Shown here: one piece after another, positions 47,844 through 56,864 of the stretch
How the letters are laid out: every line of letters begins with the position of its first letter
How positions within the stretch are numbered: the stretch's first letter is position 1
NCBI RefSeq assembly: GCF_020360975.1
Contig: NW_025408675.1
Location: 1,054,001-1,118,000, forward strand
Origin: Hirsutella rhossiliensis
Lineage: Eukaryota > Ascomycota > Sordariomycetes > Hypocreales > Ophiocordycipitaceae
Direction of reading: 5' to 3'
DNA length: 64,000 nt
Program-made: the position numbers and the translations under genes
The notes under the pieces: model-generated
The model's database searches: none
What the model saw: only the letters and a program-made list of their open reading frames with translations
Told to the model about the DNA's origin: nothing

Positions 47844-49090
47844 ATGGCCGAAGATAACAACAACATGCAGCCGGACGTCCTCAGCGCCCTGGTTGCCGAG
47901 ATACGAAGTCTGAGAGAAGAGAGTTCCCGAAGAAACACCCAGTTTGAAGAACGTTTTATTGCCCTGGAACTCCAACAACACCAGCAAGCCCGTTCGTCTG
48001 AACTCCTAGAGCCAACGCCATCTGTCACCCCGGCTGTCCCCATTGAGGACACTCGTGTGGTCGCCACTCACAACCCTCACAACCAAGCGCCCCAAATTAC
48101 GAGACATACCGAAATTCGGCGGCGACAAGGCCCAGTGGCGAAGCTGGAAACTAGAAACCGAAGGAAAGCTACGAGTCGACAAAGAAGCCCTTGGAGATGC
48201 AGAAGGCCACTTTATGTACATCTTCATGAGCCTAGAAGGCAAGGCTAAAGACAACGTGACCACATTTGTGGAGATGCAAACCGAGAAGAAAACGTTCAAT
48301 GTTGCTGAACTACTCAACCGCCTCGAATTGCTGTACGGGAGAGGGATCGCAAGCAGAGAGCTACACGCAACCTGCATTCGATTAAGCAAGGAGAGAATGA
48401 ACCGTTCACGTCCTTTTACCCCCGCTTTGAGAGGGAGATCGCCAATGCCAACGCCGAGTATTGGCCAGATGACAGCAAGATTTCCTACCTCCAGGAGGCA
48501 CTAAACGATAAAATGAAAGCAGCCCTCATAGGCTCTGACCCTCTGCCATCAGCAGCTATGTTGGGCTGGCGAGGAGGTGCGATTCGCTGAGCAGCCAGAT
48601 GGAATTGTTGGGTCAGTGGAAAAGGCCTCGAGGCAACACAAAGAGTTCGGACAACTATGACAACCACCAGAATCATGGAGGCCAGGCTGCCCAGAAACAG
48701 CCTGGCCAGAAAACCGAAGTTAGACGAGAGGATATGATGGAATGGGAACCAACTCTACAAGCATCCGCGAAAGTGAACGCTGCGCGCACCCGCAGTGATA
48801 AGAACACATATGGTTACCAATCCAAGCGACCAGAAGACCAAGCGCTGTTGGGCAAGCGTGCCAAGTGGGTCGACCAGGCCGAGATGGACGCCCGTTACCG
48901 TGAAGGGCGTTGCCTCCGTTGTGGAAGAGACAACTGCAGAATCGAGCGCTGTCCATTGGCTGCGCCTATCCGACCCGCAAACACGACCCGACGCACTCAG
49001 GTCAATGCCGTGACCCCGTCACGACCAGCGGTCACTAAAGCCGAGGTCGCCGAAGACGATACTTCTTCTCATAACGATGAAGATTCAGAC
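47844..49090 (+). pseudogene. Chromovirus gag (frame-broken)
   Basis: ATG at 47,844 (MAEDNNNMQ) opens a coiled-coil N-terminus (LVAEIRSLREESSRRNTQFE). The capsid-like part continues in another frame at about 48,085 (RDIPKFGGDKAQWRSWKLE), then a third frame to about 48,590 (FYPRFEREIANANAEYWPDD). The C-terminal part from 48,599 carries a zinc knuckle at about 48,910-48,955 reading CLRCGRDNCRIERC, where the usual His is a Cys. It ends at an in-frame TAG (49,091-49,093). At least two frame changes make this copy non-functional as it stands. Confidence 0.8.
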
Positions 49091-49093
49091 TAG

Positions 49094-49545
49094 GGACACG
49101 CGGCGGCTGTGAGAGAATGGGATGTGAGCGGAAAAGCAAAAATGGACGGAGAACCGTTCATAGCAGACGTCAGGGTGAACGGCACAGACTTCGTGCCATC
49201 TCTTGTCGACTATGGCTGCCTCTGCTACGGCGCGGTTAGCAAGCGCACATTTCACTCTCTCAGTTGCCACATATACGCGTCCAGCCGCGCATCTTGGAGA
49301 ATGCAGCGGGAGACGGCAAGGAGGTCAAAATCGACAAGATCACGTATGTGTCGATCGACCTCGATGGACATCAGCAGCATCGTGTTTTCATGTACGTCAT
49401 CGACGATCTGAACTGGGATATGATCCTGGGTAAACGATGGATGGAAGACCAGGATGTTCACATCCATGCGAAGGAAGGATATCTCGAGATCGGGTCAATG
49501 GAGTTCAAGTACGAGACCGACGACGTTACCAGCCTCCACAGCTAG
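49094..49545 (+). pseudogene. Chromovirus aspartic protease (active site altered)
   Basis: Directly after the gag stop and in the same frame: GEPFIADVRVNG then LVDYGCLCYGAVS. The catalytic D-S/T-G triplet reads DYG, which should abolish activity. A frame change near 49,262 leads to the second half (DLDGHQQHRVFMYVIDDLNW, DMILGKRWM), which has the ILG motif typical of retropepsins. Confidence 0.8.
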
Positions 49546-49630
49546 ATGTCTCTAATGTCATGGCCGCAACCTTTTAGCAGAAGCACGCCGTGACAAACGC
49601 AAAGGCGGCATTGGAGTTCACTCGGTCACG

Positions 49631-51117
49631 ATGGCGGATATTGACAAGGCCCTAAGACCGAAACCGAAGACTGACGTAATGGAGAAGCTGCCACCACAGT
49701 ACCACAAGTGGTCTCGAGCTTTCTCTCAGCAACTGGCCGACCAGCTGCCCCCTCATCGGCCAGGTGTGGACCTGAAGATCGAAGTGCTGAAAGACGAGCA
49801 TGGCCGAGAGAAGCCCTACCCTGGGGACCGCTTTACAGCATGTCCCGCGAGGAGCTATTGGTACTACGGAAGACTCTCACAGAACTACTCGACAAGGGAT
49901 TTATTAGAGTCAGCAGCTCGCCAGCCGCGGCACCAGTCCTTATGGTGAAGAAGCCCGGCGGAGGCATCCGCTTCTGCGTGGATTACAGAGGTTTGAACCA
50001 TATAACGAAGAGGGACCGCTATCCCTTGCCCTTACTGAGCGAGACCTTGCGAACGATAGCCAAGGCAAGGTGGTTCACCAAGGTAGATGTTATAGCAGCG
50101 TTCCATAAGATCAGGGTCGCCCCCGGCGACGAGGAAAAGACAACTTTCAGAACGCGCTATGGATCCTTCGAATGGCTGGTAGTTCCATTCGGCCTGACAG
50201 GCGCACCAGCAGCCTTTCAGCGGTACATTAACAGCGCGCTCCAGGATTACCTAGACGATTTTGTGTCAGCATATATCGACGATGTCCTGATCTTCTCCTC
50301 TGGAAGCCTGCAAGACCACCGCGACAAGGTCGGCAAGGTCCTCCAACGACTGATGGACGCCGGGCTGCAACTGGATATCAACAAGAGTGAATTCGAAGTC
50401 AAGGCTGTGAAATACCTTGGGTTTATCATCGAGGCGGAGTGTGGGATCCGAGTCGACCCTGAGAAGGTTGAGGCTGTGAAGGAATGGGCAACCCCGACGA
50501 ATGTTAAGTCCGTGAGGAGTTTTATTGGATTCGCGAACTTCTACAGGATGTTTATGCCAGAGTTCTCGGTGATAGCGGAGCCGCTAACGCGGCTAACGAA
50601 GAAGGACGTGCCATTCCGTTGGGATGAATTGTGCGAAGAAGCCTTCGAGAAGCTCAAGGACTTGTTGATCACGGCCCCGATCCTTGCACACTTCCATCCA
50701 GAAAGGGAGACTATCGTGGAAGCAGACGCTTCAGGATTCGCGTCGGGAGGCGTGCTCTTGCAGAGAGATGATAAGGATGGACTGGTACGACCTGTCGCAT
50801 ACTTCTCGAAGAAACATTCGGCAGCCGAAGCGAACTACGCTATCCATGACAAGGAGCTACTCGCCATTCTCAGATGTTTGGAGCAGTGGGAACCAGAGCT
50901 ACGGGCAGTAGAGCACTTCAAGATCCTAACGGACCACAAGAACCTGAGGTACTTCTACTCGGAAAGGAGGTTGACAGAGAGACAAGTGCGGTGGTCGGGT
51001 TCCTGTCCAGGTTCCAATTCGAGCTCGAATGGAGGCCGGGCCGCAAGGGCGGATTGCCTGACGCACTCTCTCGACGGGACCAGGATATGCCGGCCAACTA
51101 CTCCGATGAACGACTAA
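49631..51117 (+). pseudogene. Chromovirus reverse transcriptase and RNase H
   Basis: Starts in one frame (MADIDKALRPKPK) and shifts near 49,835 into the long RT frame. RT hallmarks are GGGIRFCVDYRGLN, PLPLLSETL, FGLTGAPAAFQRYIN and the catalytic YIDD at 50,272-50,283. RNase H follows with IVEADASGFASGGVL, HDKELLAI and LTDHKNLRYF. A frame change near 51,000 moves into SRFQFELEWRPG..ALSRR. The RT core of about 390 codons is unbroken, the longest intact piece of the element. Confidence 0.9.
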
Positions 51118-51144
51118 AGGGACGCATTATGAGGCTATTCCAAA

Positions 51145-52097
51145 ATGATCACCTTAGAAGGGTCCCAATATCGACATTGTCTACCAACACCGAGGGTGCC
51201 CAGGAAATCAACTTCGGAAAAGATCAGGATATTTGAAGATGAGGAGTTACAGCAGCTGTGGCACGCCGCACGGCAAGAAGACAAGCTTTATCAAGAACTC
51301 ACGAAGCTGGTAGCAGATGGAGCGAAGAGTGTGCCAACAGACTTACAGAAGGAGAAGGTTGTCAGCATTTCAGAATGCTCATTAGACAATAGAGGCCTGC
51401 TGTGCTTTAGAGAACGCGTCTGGATACCCGGTTCGGAGCCGCTACGTACAAAGATCATCCAGGAAACTCACGACTCTCATATCACCGGACATCCTGGAAG
51501 GGACCTCACGTACTCGACTCTGTCGAGACGCTTCTTCTGGCCGGGTGCCGCTAGCGATGTACGTCGGTTTGTGCGCAACTGCGAGGTTTGCGGACGAAAC
51601 ACCATCTGGAGGATACAAAGAAAGGACTCCTAAAGCCGCTCCCTATTCCGCAACGCATATGGAGCGAAATTACCATTGACTTTATTACTGACCTCCCACC
51701 GTCGGGGAAAGATGGCGCGACGAACTGCATGGTGGTCACGGACCGACTCACCAAAGGCGTCGAACTCGAAGGATTGAACGATATTTCCACAGAAGCGGTT
51801 GCAAGAAGACTCTTCGAACGACACTACCCTGTCCATGGCATCCCAACGGCTATAACCAGTGATCAGGGTCCCCAGTTTGTCAGTGGTATGTGGAAAAGTT
51901 TCTGTCAGATGCTAGGGATCGAGCAGCGGTTGTCGACGGCGTACCATCCACAAACCGACGGTGCAACAGAACGAATGAACCAAGAGGTAGAGAGGATTCT
52001 TCGGATATGGACGAATTATCTGCAGGAGAACTGGTTAGACTTGCTTCCAATCGCGATGGCGACTATTAACGAGAGGAAGCAACCTCCACCGGACTGA
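51145..52097 (+). pseudogene. Chromovirus integrase (two-frame)
   Basis: The H2C2 zinc domain (HDSHITGHPGRDLTYSTL.. CEVCGR) lies at about 51,470-51,600. A frame change near 51,600 leads to the catalytic core, with first Asp in TIDFITDLP, second in TSDQGPQFVS, and Glu in HPQTDGATERMNQE. It ends at a TGA at 52,095-52,097, where the frame changes again into the C-terminal part. Confidence 0.88.
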
Positions 52098-52111
52098 GTC
52101 CGTTCTTCTTC

Positions 52112-52788
52112 ATGCACGGCTACCACAACGAGCCAATCCAATTAGTTGAGCATCGAAGAACGGAAGACACGACGCAGGGGGAAGCGACAGCGGAGGATTT
52201 TATTCAGAGACTACAGGACGCCACGGAGTTTGCGCAAGCAGCGATAGCTATGGCCCAGGAAATACAGCAAGCGCAAGCCAACAAGCACAGGACAGCCGCA
52301 CCGAGATACGAGCCTGGGGATTGGGTATACCTCAACTTGAGAAATGTCAAAACATCGCGACCCTGCAAGAAGCTCGATTGGCTACATGCCAAATATCAAG
52401 TGCTCGCGGAAGTTAGCCCACATGCCTACAGGTTGGATGTGCCTGGGCGCATCCATCCAGTCTTTCACGTCGACCTACTCCGGCCAGTCCCCGGAGACCC
52501 ATTGCCTTCGCAGAAACTCGATCAAGAGAGTGCCCCACCGGTGCTGGTGGACGGCGAAAGATGTACCTTGTTGAAAGAATTCTGGATGAAAGAATGGAAG
52601 GTACGCATAAGAAGGTGCTCGTAAAATGGCATGATTACTCGCAGCCTACGTGGGAACCCCTTACTACTATTCGACACACCGATGCATGGAAGCAATGGAA
52701 GAAGCATAAAGGAGTGTCACCTTCTCAAGTCATCTTGCCACAGATTGCCACGACCCCGGAAGAGGAAACGTTGGAAGGGAGGAGGTAA
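52112..52788 (+). pseudogene. Integrase C-terminus and chromodomain
   Basis: 52,112-52,624 has the GPY/F-like region (YEPGDWVYLNLRNV, KLDWLHAKYQV, RIHPVFHVDLLRP) that defines chromovirus integrases. After one more frame change, 52,561-52,788 encodes a chromodomain (VERILDERMEGTHKKVLVKW, WEPLTTI). In this group the chromodomain targets insertion to heterochromatin marks such as H3K9 methylation. The stop TAA (52,786-52,788) abuts the 3' LTR. Confidence 0.87.
52773..52785 (+). promoter_or_regulatory. Polypurine tract
   Basis: ggaagggaggagg, followed by taa and then the TG of the 3' LTR. Primer for plus-strand synthesis. It overlaps the end of the chromodomain frame. Confidence 0.85.
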
Positions 52789-52978
52789 TGTAACGGGCAA
52801 GCCGCTTTAACGGCGGCTGCGCCGCCTAGCTTCTAGAACCTTCCATTGGCTCGAAGCTATAAAATGCTATTGTGCTCTCATGTAGTAGATTCTCTTTCTT
52901 TCTTTCTTTCTTCTCTATCTTGATAGTAAACAGCATAGGGACTAGTTAGTTGTATCAACTCACTAGAGGCCTTTCACA
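52789..52978 (+). repeat. 3' LTR (190 bp, uninterrupted)
   Basis: TGTAACGGGC..CTTTCACA. It contains an intact TATA box (tataaaa, about 52,858-52,864), a (ttct)n tract and the self-primer at 52,917-52,928. It is identical to the two halves of the 5' LTR. Confidence 0.95.
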
Positions 52979-52983
52979 GGACC
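52979..52983 (+). repeat. Target-site duplication GGACC (right)
   Basis: Matches 46,589-46,593 exactly. Confidence 0.92.
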
Positions 52984-53571
52984 GATCAAGACGCTGCATA
53001 TCATGGGGGCCGGGGGAGTCCAACCAGTCGCCACCACACGCAGCGCGACACTCGATTCGAGGCCCCGGCCGGCCGTAACCGAAGCTACAGCTACTCGAGG
53101 CCTCGACCCCCCATCACGACGTCTCGCCAATGTCGTGCAAGTTACACGCGTACCAGGTACAGAGAGAGCATCGAGTCTCACGCAGGCCCGTCGTCTCGGG
53201 TGCCCACCAGCGTAGCAGTGCGACTCGGAAGAGGCTCGTCATACCCGTCCATGTCCTTTGTTAGTCGGCGCCGGGATGCAACTCCTACGGGTCCAGCTGG
53301 TGGCGGCAACCCTCAGCTATTTGCCCTTGGGGCCCGGACCTGAGCAGGGGGCTCGGTGTACGTCTTGATGAATACGCCTTGGACATATGTATATCAGCCT
53401 CGCCAGCTGGGGAATGGCTGCCCAGATCGTCCAGAGAACAGCAATATCCCGCGTCCCGCCAAGAGCATTCGATCGTTGGGCGTCAAGGAACCAGGCCATC
53501 GTCAAGCCCGACGGTGTCGAACTGTCGACAACATTGACGCTGTCCAGACGCATCAACCAAGGCCAACAACG
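52984..53571. other. Intergenic, upstream of the P450 gene
   Basis: 588 bp between the chromovirus and the P450 start. No coding region recognised. It should include the P450 promoter, so the retroelement LTR sits about 0.6 kb upstream of this gene. Confidence 0.55.
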
Positions 53572-55654
53572 ATGAATGCCCCCGACCTCCTCGTCCCCGC
53601 CATGGGCCTCGTCGTCGGTGTCCTCGCCCACGTCTGCCTCTTCATCCGCGGCGAGTGGCACCTCCAGACCCCCCAGATTGCCCTCTCCCACAGCGCCCTC
53701 TACCTCGCGTGCCCTGCGCTCGCCGCCGTCTGCCGCGGCTCGGTCCTCTGCGGGCTCCTCGACATGGTGGCGCGCGGCAGTTGGGGCTACCTGCCGGGCC
53801 TCGTCGGCAGCATCGTCCTGTACCGCGTCTTCTTCCACCCCCTGACCGCCGCCGGCTTCCCCGGGCCGTGGTACGCGCGCGTCTCCAAGCTGTGGCACGT
53901 CTGGGCTGCCAGGCACTCCAAGAACCACCTTGTGCTTGCCCATCTGCATGCCAAGTATGGCGACTTTGTGAGGACCGGTAAACAAACAGCCCCTGAGGTC
54001 CCTCGGGATGCCGCAAGCCCCTGAGATGCGTGTCTGACGACGCCCAGGCCCGGCCGAGGTGACCGTCTTCCATCCCGACGTCTTCGTGGCCCTGGAGTCG
54101 CCTCGCTCCGAGTGCATCAAAGCCGACTGGTACGATCTGATACACCCCAGCCTCGGCCTCGTCACGGTCCGCGACAAGTCGGTCCACGCCGCTCGCCGTC
54201 GAGAATGGAACCGCGGCTTCACCGCCAAGGGTACGTCTCGGCCGGCATCCAAGGGGCACGAGTATCTACTGAGTACTGACCAGCCGCCCGGACATGTAGC
54301 CGTGGCGGAGCACGAGGCCAAGATGCTGAAGCACGTCGACCAGCTTGACCGGTGCATCGAGGCCGATGCCAGGGCCCGCAGGGTCTCCGACGTGCGCGAC
54401 CTGCTTCTGTGGTTTGGCCTCGACGCCATGAGCGACTTCACCTTCAGCAGGTCCTTTCGCATGCTGCAGGCCCGCGACTGGCACTACATGGTCCCCAAGC
54501 TGCTGAGCGCCTTCTCCCTCGTCGGGCCCCTGAGCCCGGCCCCGTGGCTCTTCCAGCTCAGCTTCAAGCTGGGGCCCCGGGTCGGCGTGCTCGGGGACTG
54601 GTTCGACGCCGTCGCCTGGAGCAGCGCGCAGATGCACCATCGGATCCAGAGTGGCAGCTCTGGCCAGACTCCGGACTTGGTGCATTACTTGATGGAAGGC
54701 GATGCCGACGCCAAGGACGAGGACAGGCGCCTCTGGCTGGAGGGAGACAGCCTGGTTGCCATTCTGGCTGGGAGGTATGTCCCGAGTCCTTGCCCTTGCC
54801 CTTGCCCCTGCCCTTGCCCTTGCCCTTGCCCTTGTCCACAGGCGCGTGAAGCCTGGATCCGCGTGCTCACGGCCTCGACGCAGCGAGCCCACGGCCGTTG
54901 CCCTGACGGCCGTCTTCTGCGAGCTTGCCAAGCACCCCGAGCACGCCCACAAGATCTACCTGGAGCTCGCCCATGTCCACGTCACCGACCTCGCGGCCCT
55001 GGCCGGGCTGGCCCACCTCAACGCGGTCATCAAGGAGGCGCATCGTCTGTATCCTGCCCTGCTCACCGCCGGCAACCGAAAGACTACGGCCAGGGGCATC
55101 GATATCGCAGGCACATTCATCCCTCCCAACACCACCATTGTCGCTCCTCGATTCTCCATTGCGAGAAGTAAGTCTCCCCAACAAATGCTGTTGTCCGCAA
55201 GAGAAGACATTCGTGTTACGTCTGACCATGTATATCCCATACCAAACTCACTCTCTGCTAGGAGACGACTGCTTCGAGAAGCCTCACGACTTTGTTCCCG
55301 AGCGGTGGACTACGCGTCCCGAAATGATCCTCAACATGGCCGCCTACAACCCATTTGGCATAGGTAAGGCGGCTCGACCCCTTGCTGTCGACCTGGACGC
55401 AGCTCGTTGCGGCCGTCAGGCGTCTCTGCTGCTCCGGGCTGACCCGAATCCTGCTTGCAGGCCATCGCTCTTGTGTCGGTCGCTCCATGGCCATGGACAC
55501 GATGAGATACGTCGTTGCAAGGCTCGTCAAGAAGTACGAATTCCATGCCGGGCCGGGCGACGACAACCTGCGCGTGATGGAAGACATCAAGGACCGGTTT
55601 ACGCCTCGACCGGGGGCATTGCGGCTATGTTTCGTGCCAAGGGACGAGGCATGA
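53572..55654 (+). CDS. Cytochrome P450 monooxygenase, six exons (547 aa)
   Basis: Exons 53572-53977, 54048-54230, 54300-54774, 54884-55167, 55262-55363 and 55461-55654, all GT-AG, total 1644 nt in frame. Several hydrophobic N-terminal segments (residues about 5-95) predict ER anchoring. They precede the proline hinge FPGPWYARVSKLW. The I-helix reads AGSEPT across an exon junction, then ExxR (E406-A-H-R409), PERW (FVPERWTTRP) and the haem loop FGIGHRSCVG with Cys488. Length and the multi-helix N-terminus recall fungal P450s annotated as tryprostatin B 6-hydroxylase or benzoate-hydroxylase-like, but substrate cannot be read from sequence. No clear biosynthetic partner is adjacent. Start chosen as the ATG directly before the first helix. 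Confidence 0.88.
54775..54883 (+). other. Third P450 intron with hexanucleotide repeat
   Basis: 109 nt, GTATGT to ACGCAG, longer than the other introns (59-97 nt range in this gene). About eight copies of ccttgc lie at 54,788-54,835. Splicing restores LAGS-EPTAVAL. Reading through gives a Leu/Ala run that is an artefact. Confidence 0.85.
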
Positions 55655-56864
55655 CGATGGAAGTGTGTCGAGGTGCTGCAGTCAGCTTGGCTCGACGTGG
55701 TAGATTCGTTCCACGTCCCCAGATCCGTTTTGCATTATACGAGTAGGACTGTGTTCCATGCAGGAAGGAGAACGAGGAGAACATCAGGCAGAGCTATGTA
55801 TTCACGGGTCTATCCGTGAGCTCCGTCCTCATACTGCATGTGTCGAAGAGGCGGGAGCAGGGGCGAAAATGCCTCGCTGACCACACCACACATCTGGGCC
55901 CCTTCTTCGTTTTGCATGTAGAAGGCTTTTGCCCTTGCAATATACAGTACGCGTGTATACAGTACGCCTGGATGCCTGGATACCAACGTCTTCTTCCGTT
56001 GGCCCCCAAGCACATGCACTCATGCGCGCCGTGGCCACCGATACCCCGGCCTCAGCTTCTGTCGACATCTCACCTGGCAGCCATCTTCGTCCAGGCCAGC
56101 AGGCAGCAGCTCGAGTGCTTCTACTATACACACACCTCTGGCACAGGCAGTCTTTACATAGCACAGCACATGGCCACGCTCCGGTATGGAGCATCGCGAG
56201 CTCTCTTCTCTTCCATCCATAGCCGTCGTATCAGCACTTGATATGCCCATCCTAATTTACACGCAAAGGCGAGCCCGCGAGACATCCTCAAAATCCCCCC
56301 CCTTTCTCTCCTGCCCGTACCAGGGTCTACATCACGACGGGAGCGAAGTCGTTGGCTGTGTATGTGCGGCGCAGAGTTAAAAATTGCCGAGCGGGACAAG
56401 GGGAGGAAGGGCGGTTTGTTTGACCGGTACTCCTCAGACGCCATCCACTCGCCACCTACCGTTCTCCTTCTCTCTTTGTGTTTTCTCTTTGCGAATGCCT
56501 CCCTCGCCTAGCATCGCCACAGCACAGGGGTCATCCTTTCTTCGTCGTCTCCTTCCCTCCCGAGCGCTTGCAAGGAGACAAATTTCTCCTGGGGCAAAAA
56601 GGAAAAGATCATAAGAGTGCAAGTCCATCCCGAACCGTGCGGTATTCCGCCATCTTCAGGCGGGCTGCTAAGAAATACAAAAAGACATCCAGGACAAAAG
56701 GCACAGGCTCGCCGCGGATCGAAGCGGGTCGTTGGTAAGGGGGGGGGAGGAAGGGGGCGGCGACGGATCCAGTGCCTCGACAGCAGAAGCGTCGAGGCCG
56801 AGGCGGGCCGAAGCTGGAGACCGGAAACGTATCGTCTTCCGGGAGCTCATGGCGGCCACGGGCA
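55655..56864. other. Intergenic between convergent P450 and SNF5-like genes
   Basis: 1.2 kb that should contain both 3' ends. Short duplicated tract acagtacgc-gtgtat near 55,945-55,970. No gene recognised. Confidence 0.55.

Larger units (their letters stand above)
46594..52978 (+). mobile_element. Ty3/gypsy chromovirus (full length, frame-broken, not RIPped)
   Basis: Bounded by GGACC duplications. It has 190-bp LTRs (TG..CA) that are identical once a nested 930-bp insertion in the 5' LTR is removed. Order is LTR, self-priming PBS, gag, protease, RT, RNase H, integrase, chromodomain, purine tract, LTR. CA and TG are abundant, so RIP has not acted. The coding region changes frame about nine times, apparently by small indels, so this copy is non-autonomous unless the indels are assembly errors. 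The self-primer and the chromodomain point to the Tf1/sushi side of the chromoviruses. Family placement is by motifs only. Confidence 0.92.

Noticed and set aside
54780..54840. Leu/Ala repeat peptide in the P450 region
   Set aside because: It is translation of the (ccttgc)n intron repeat and is removed by splicing, which restores the AGSEPT I-helix motif.
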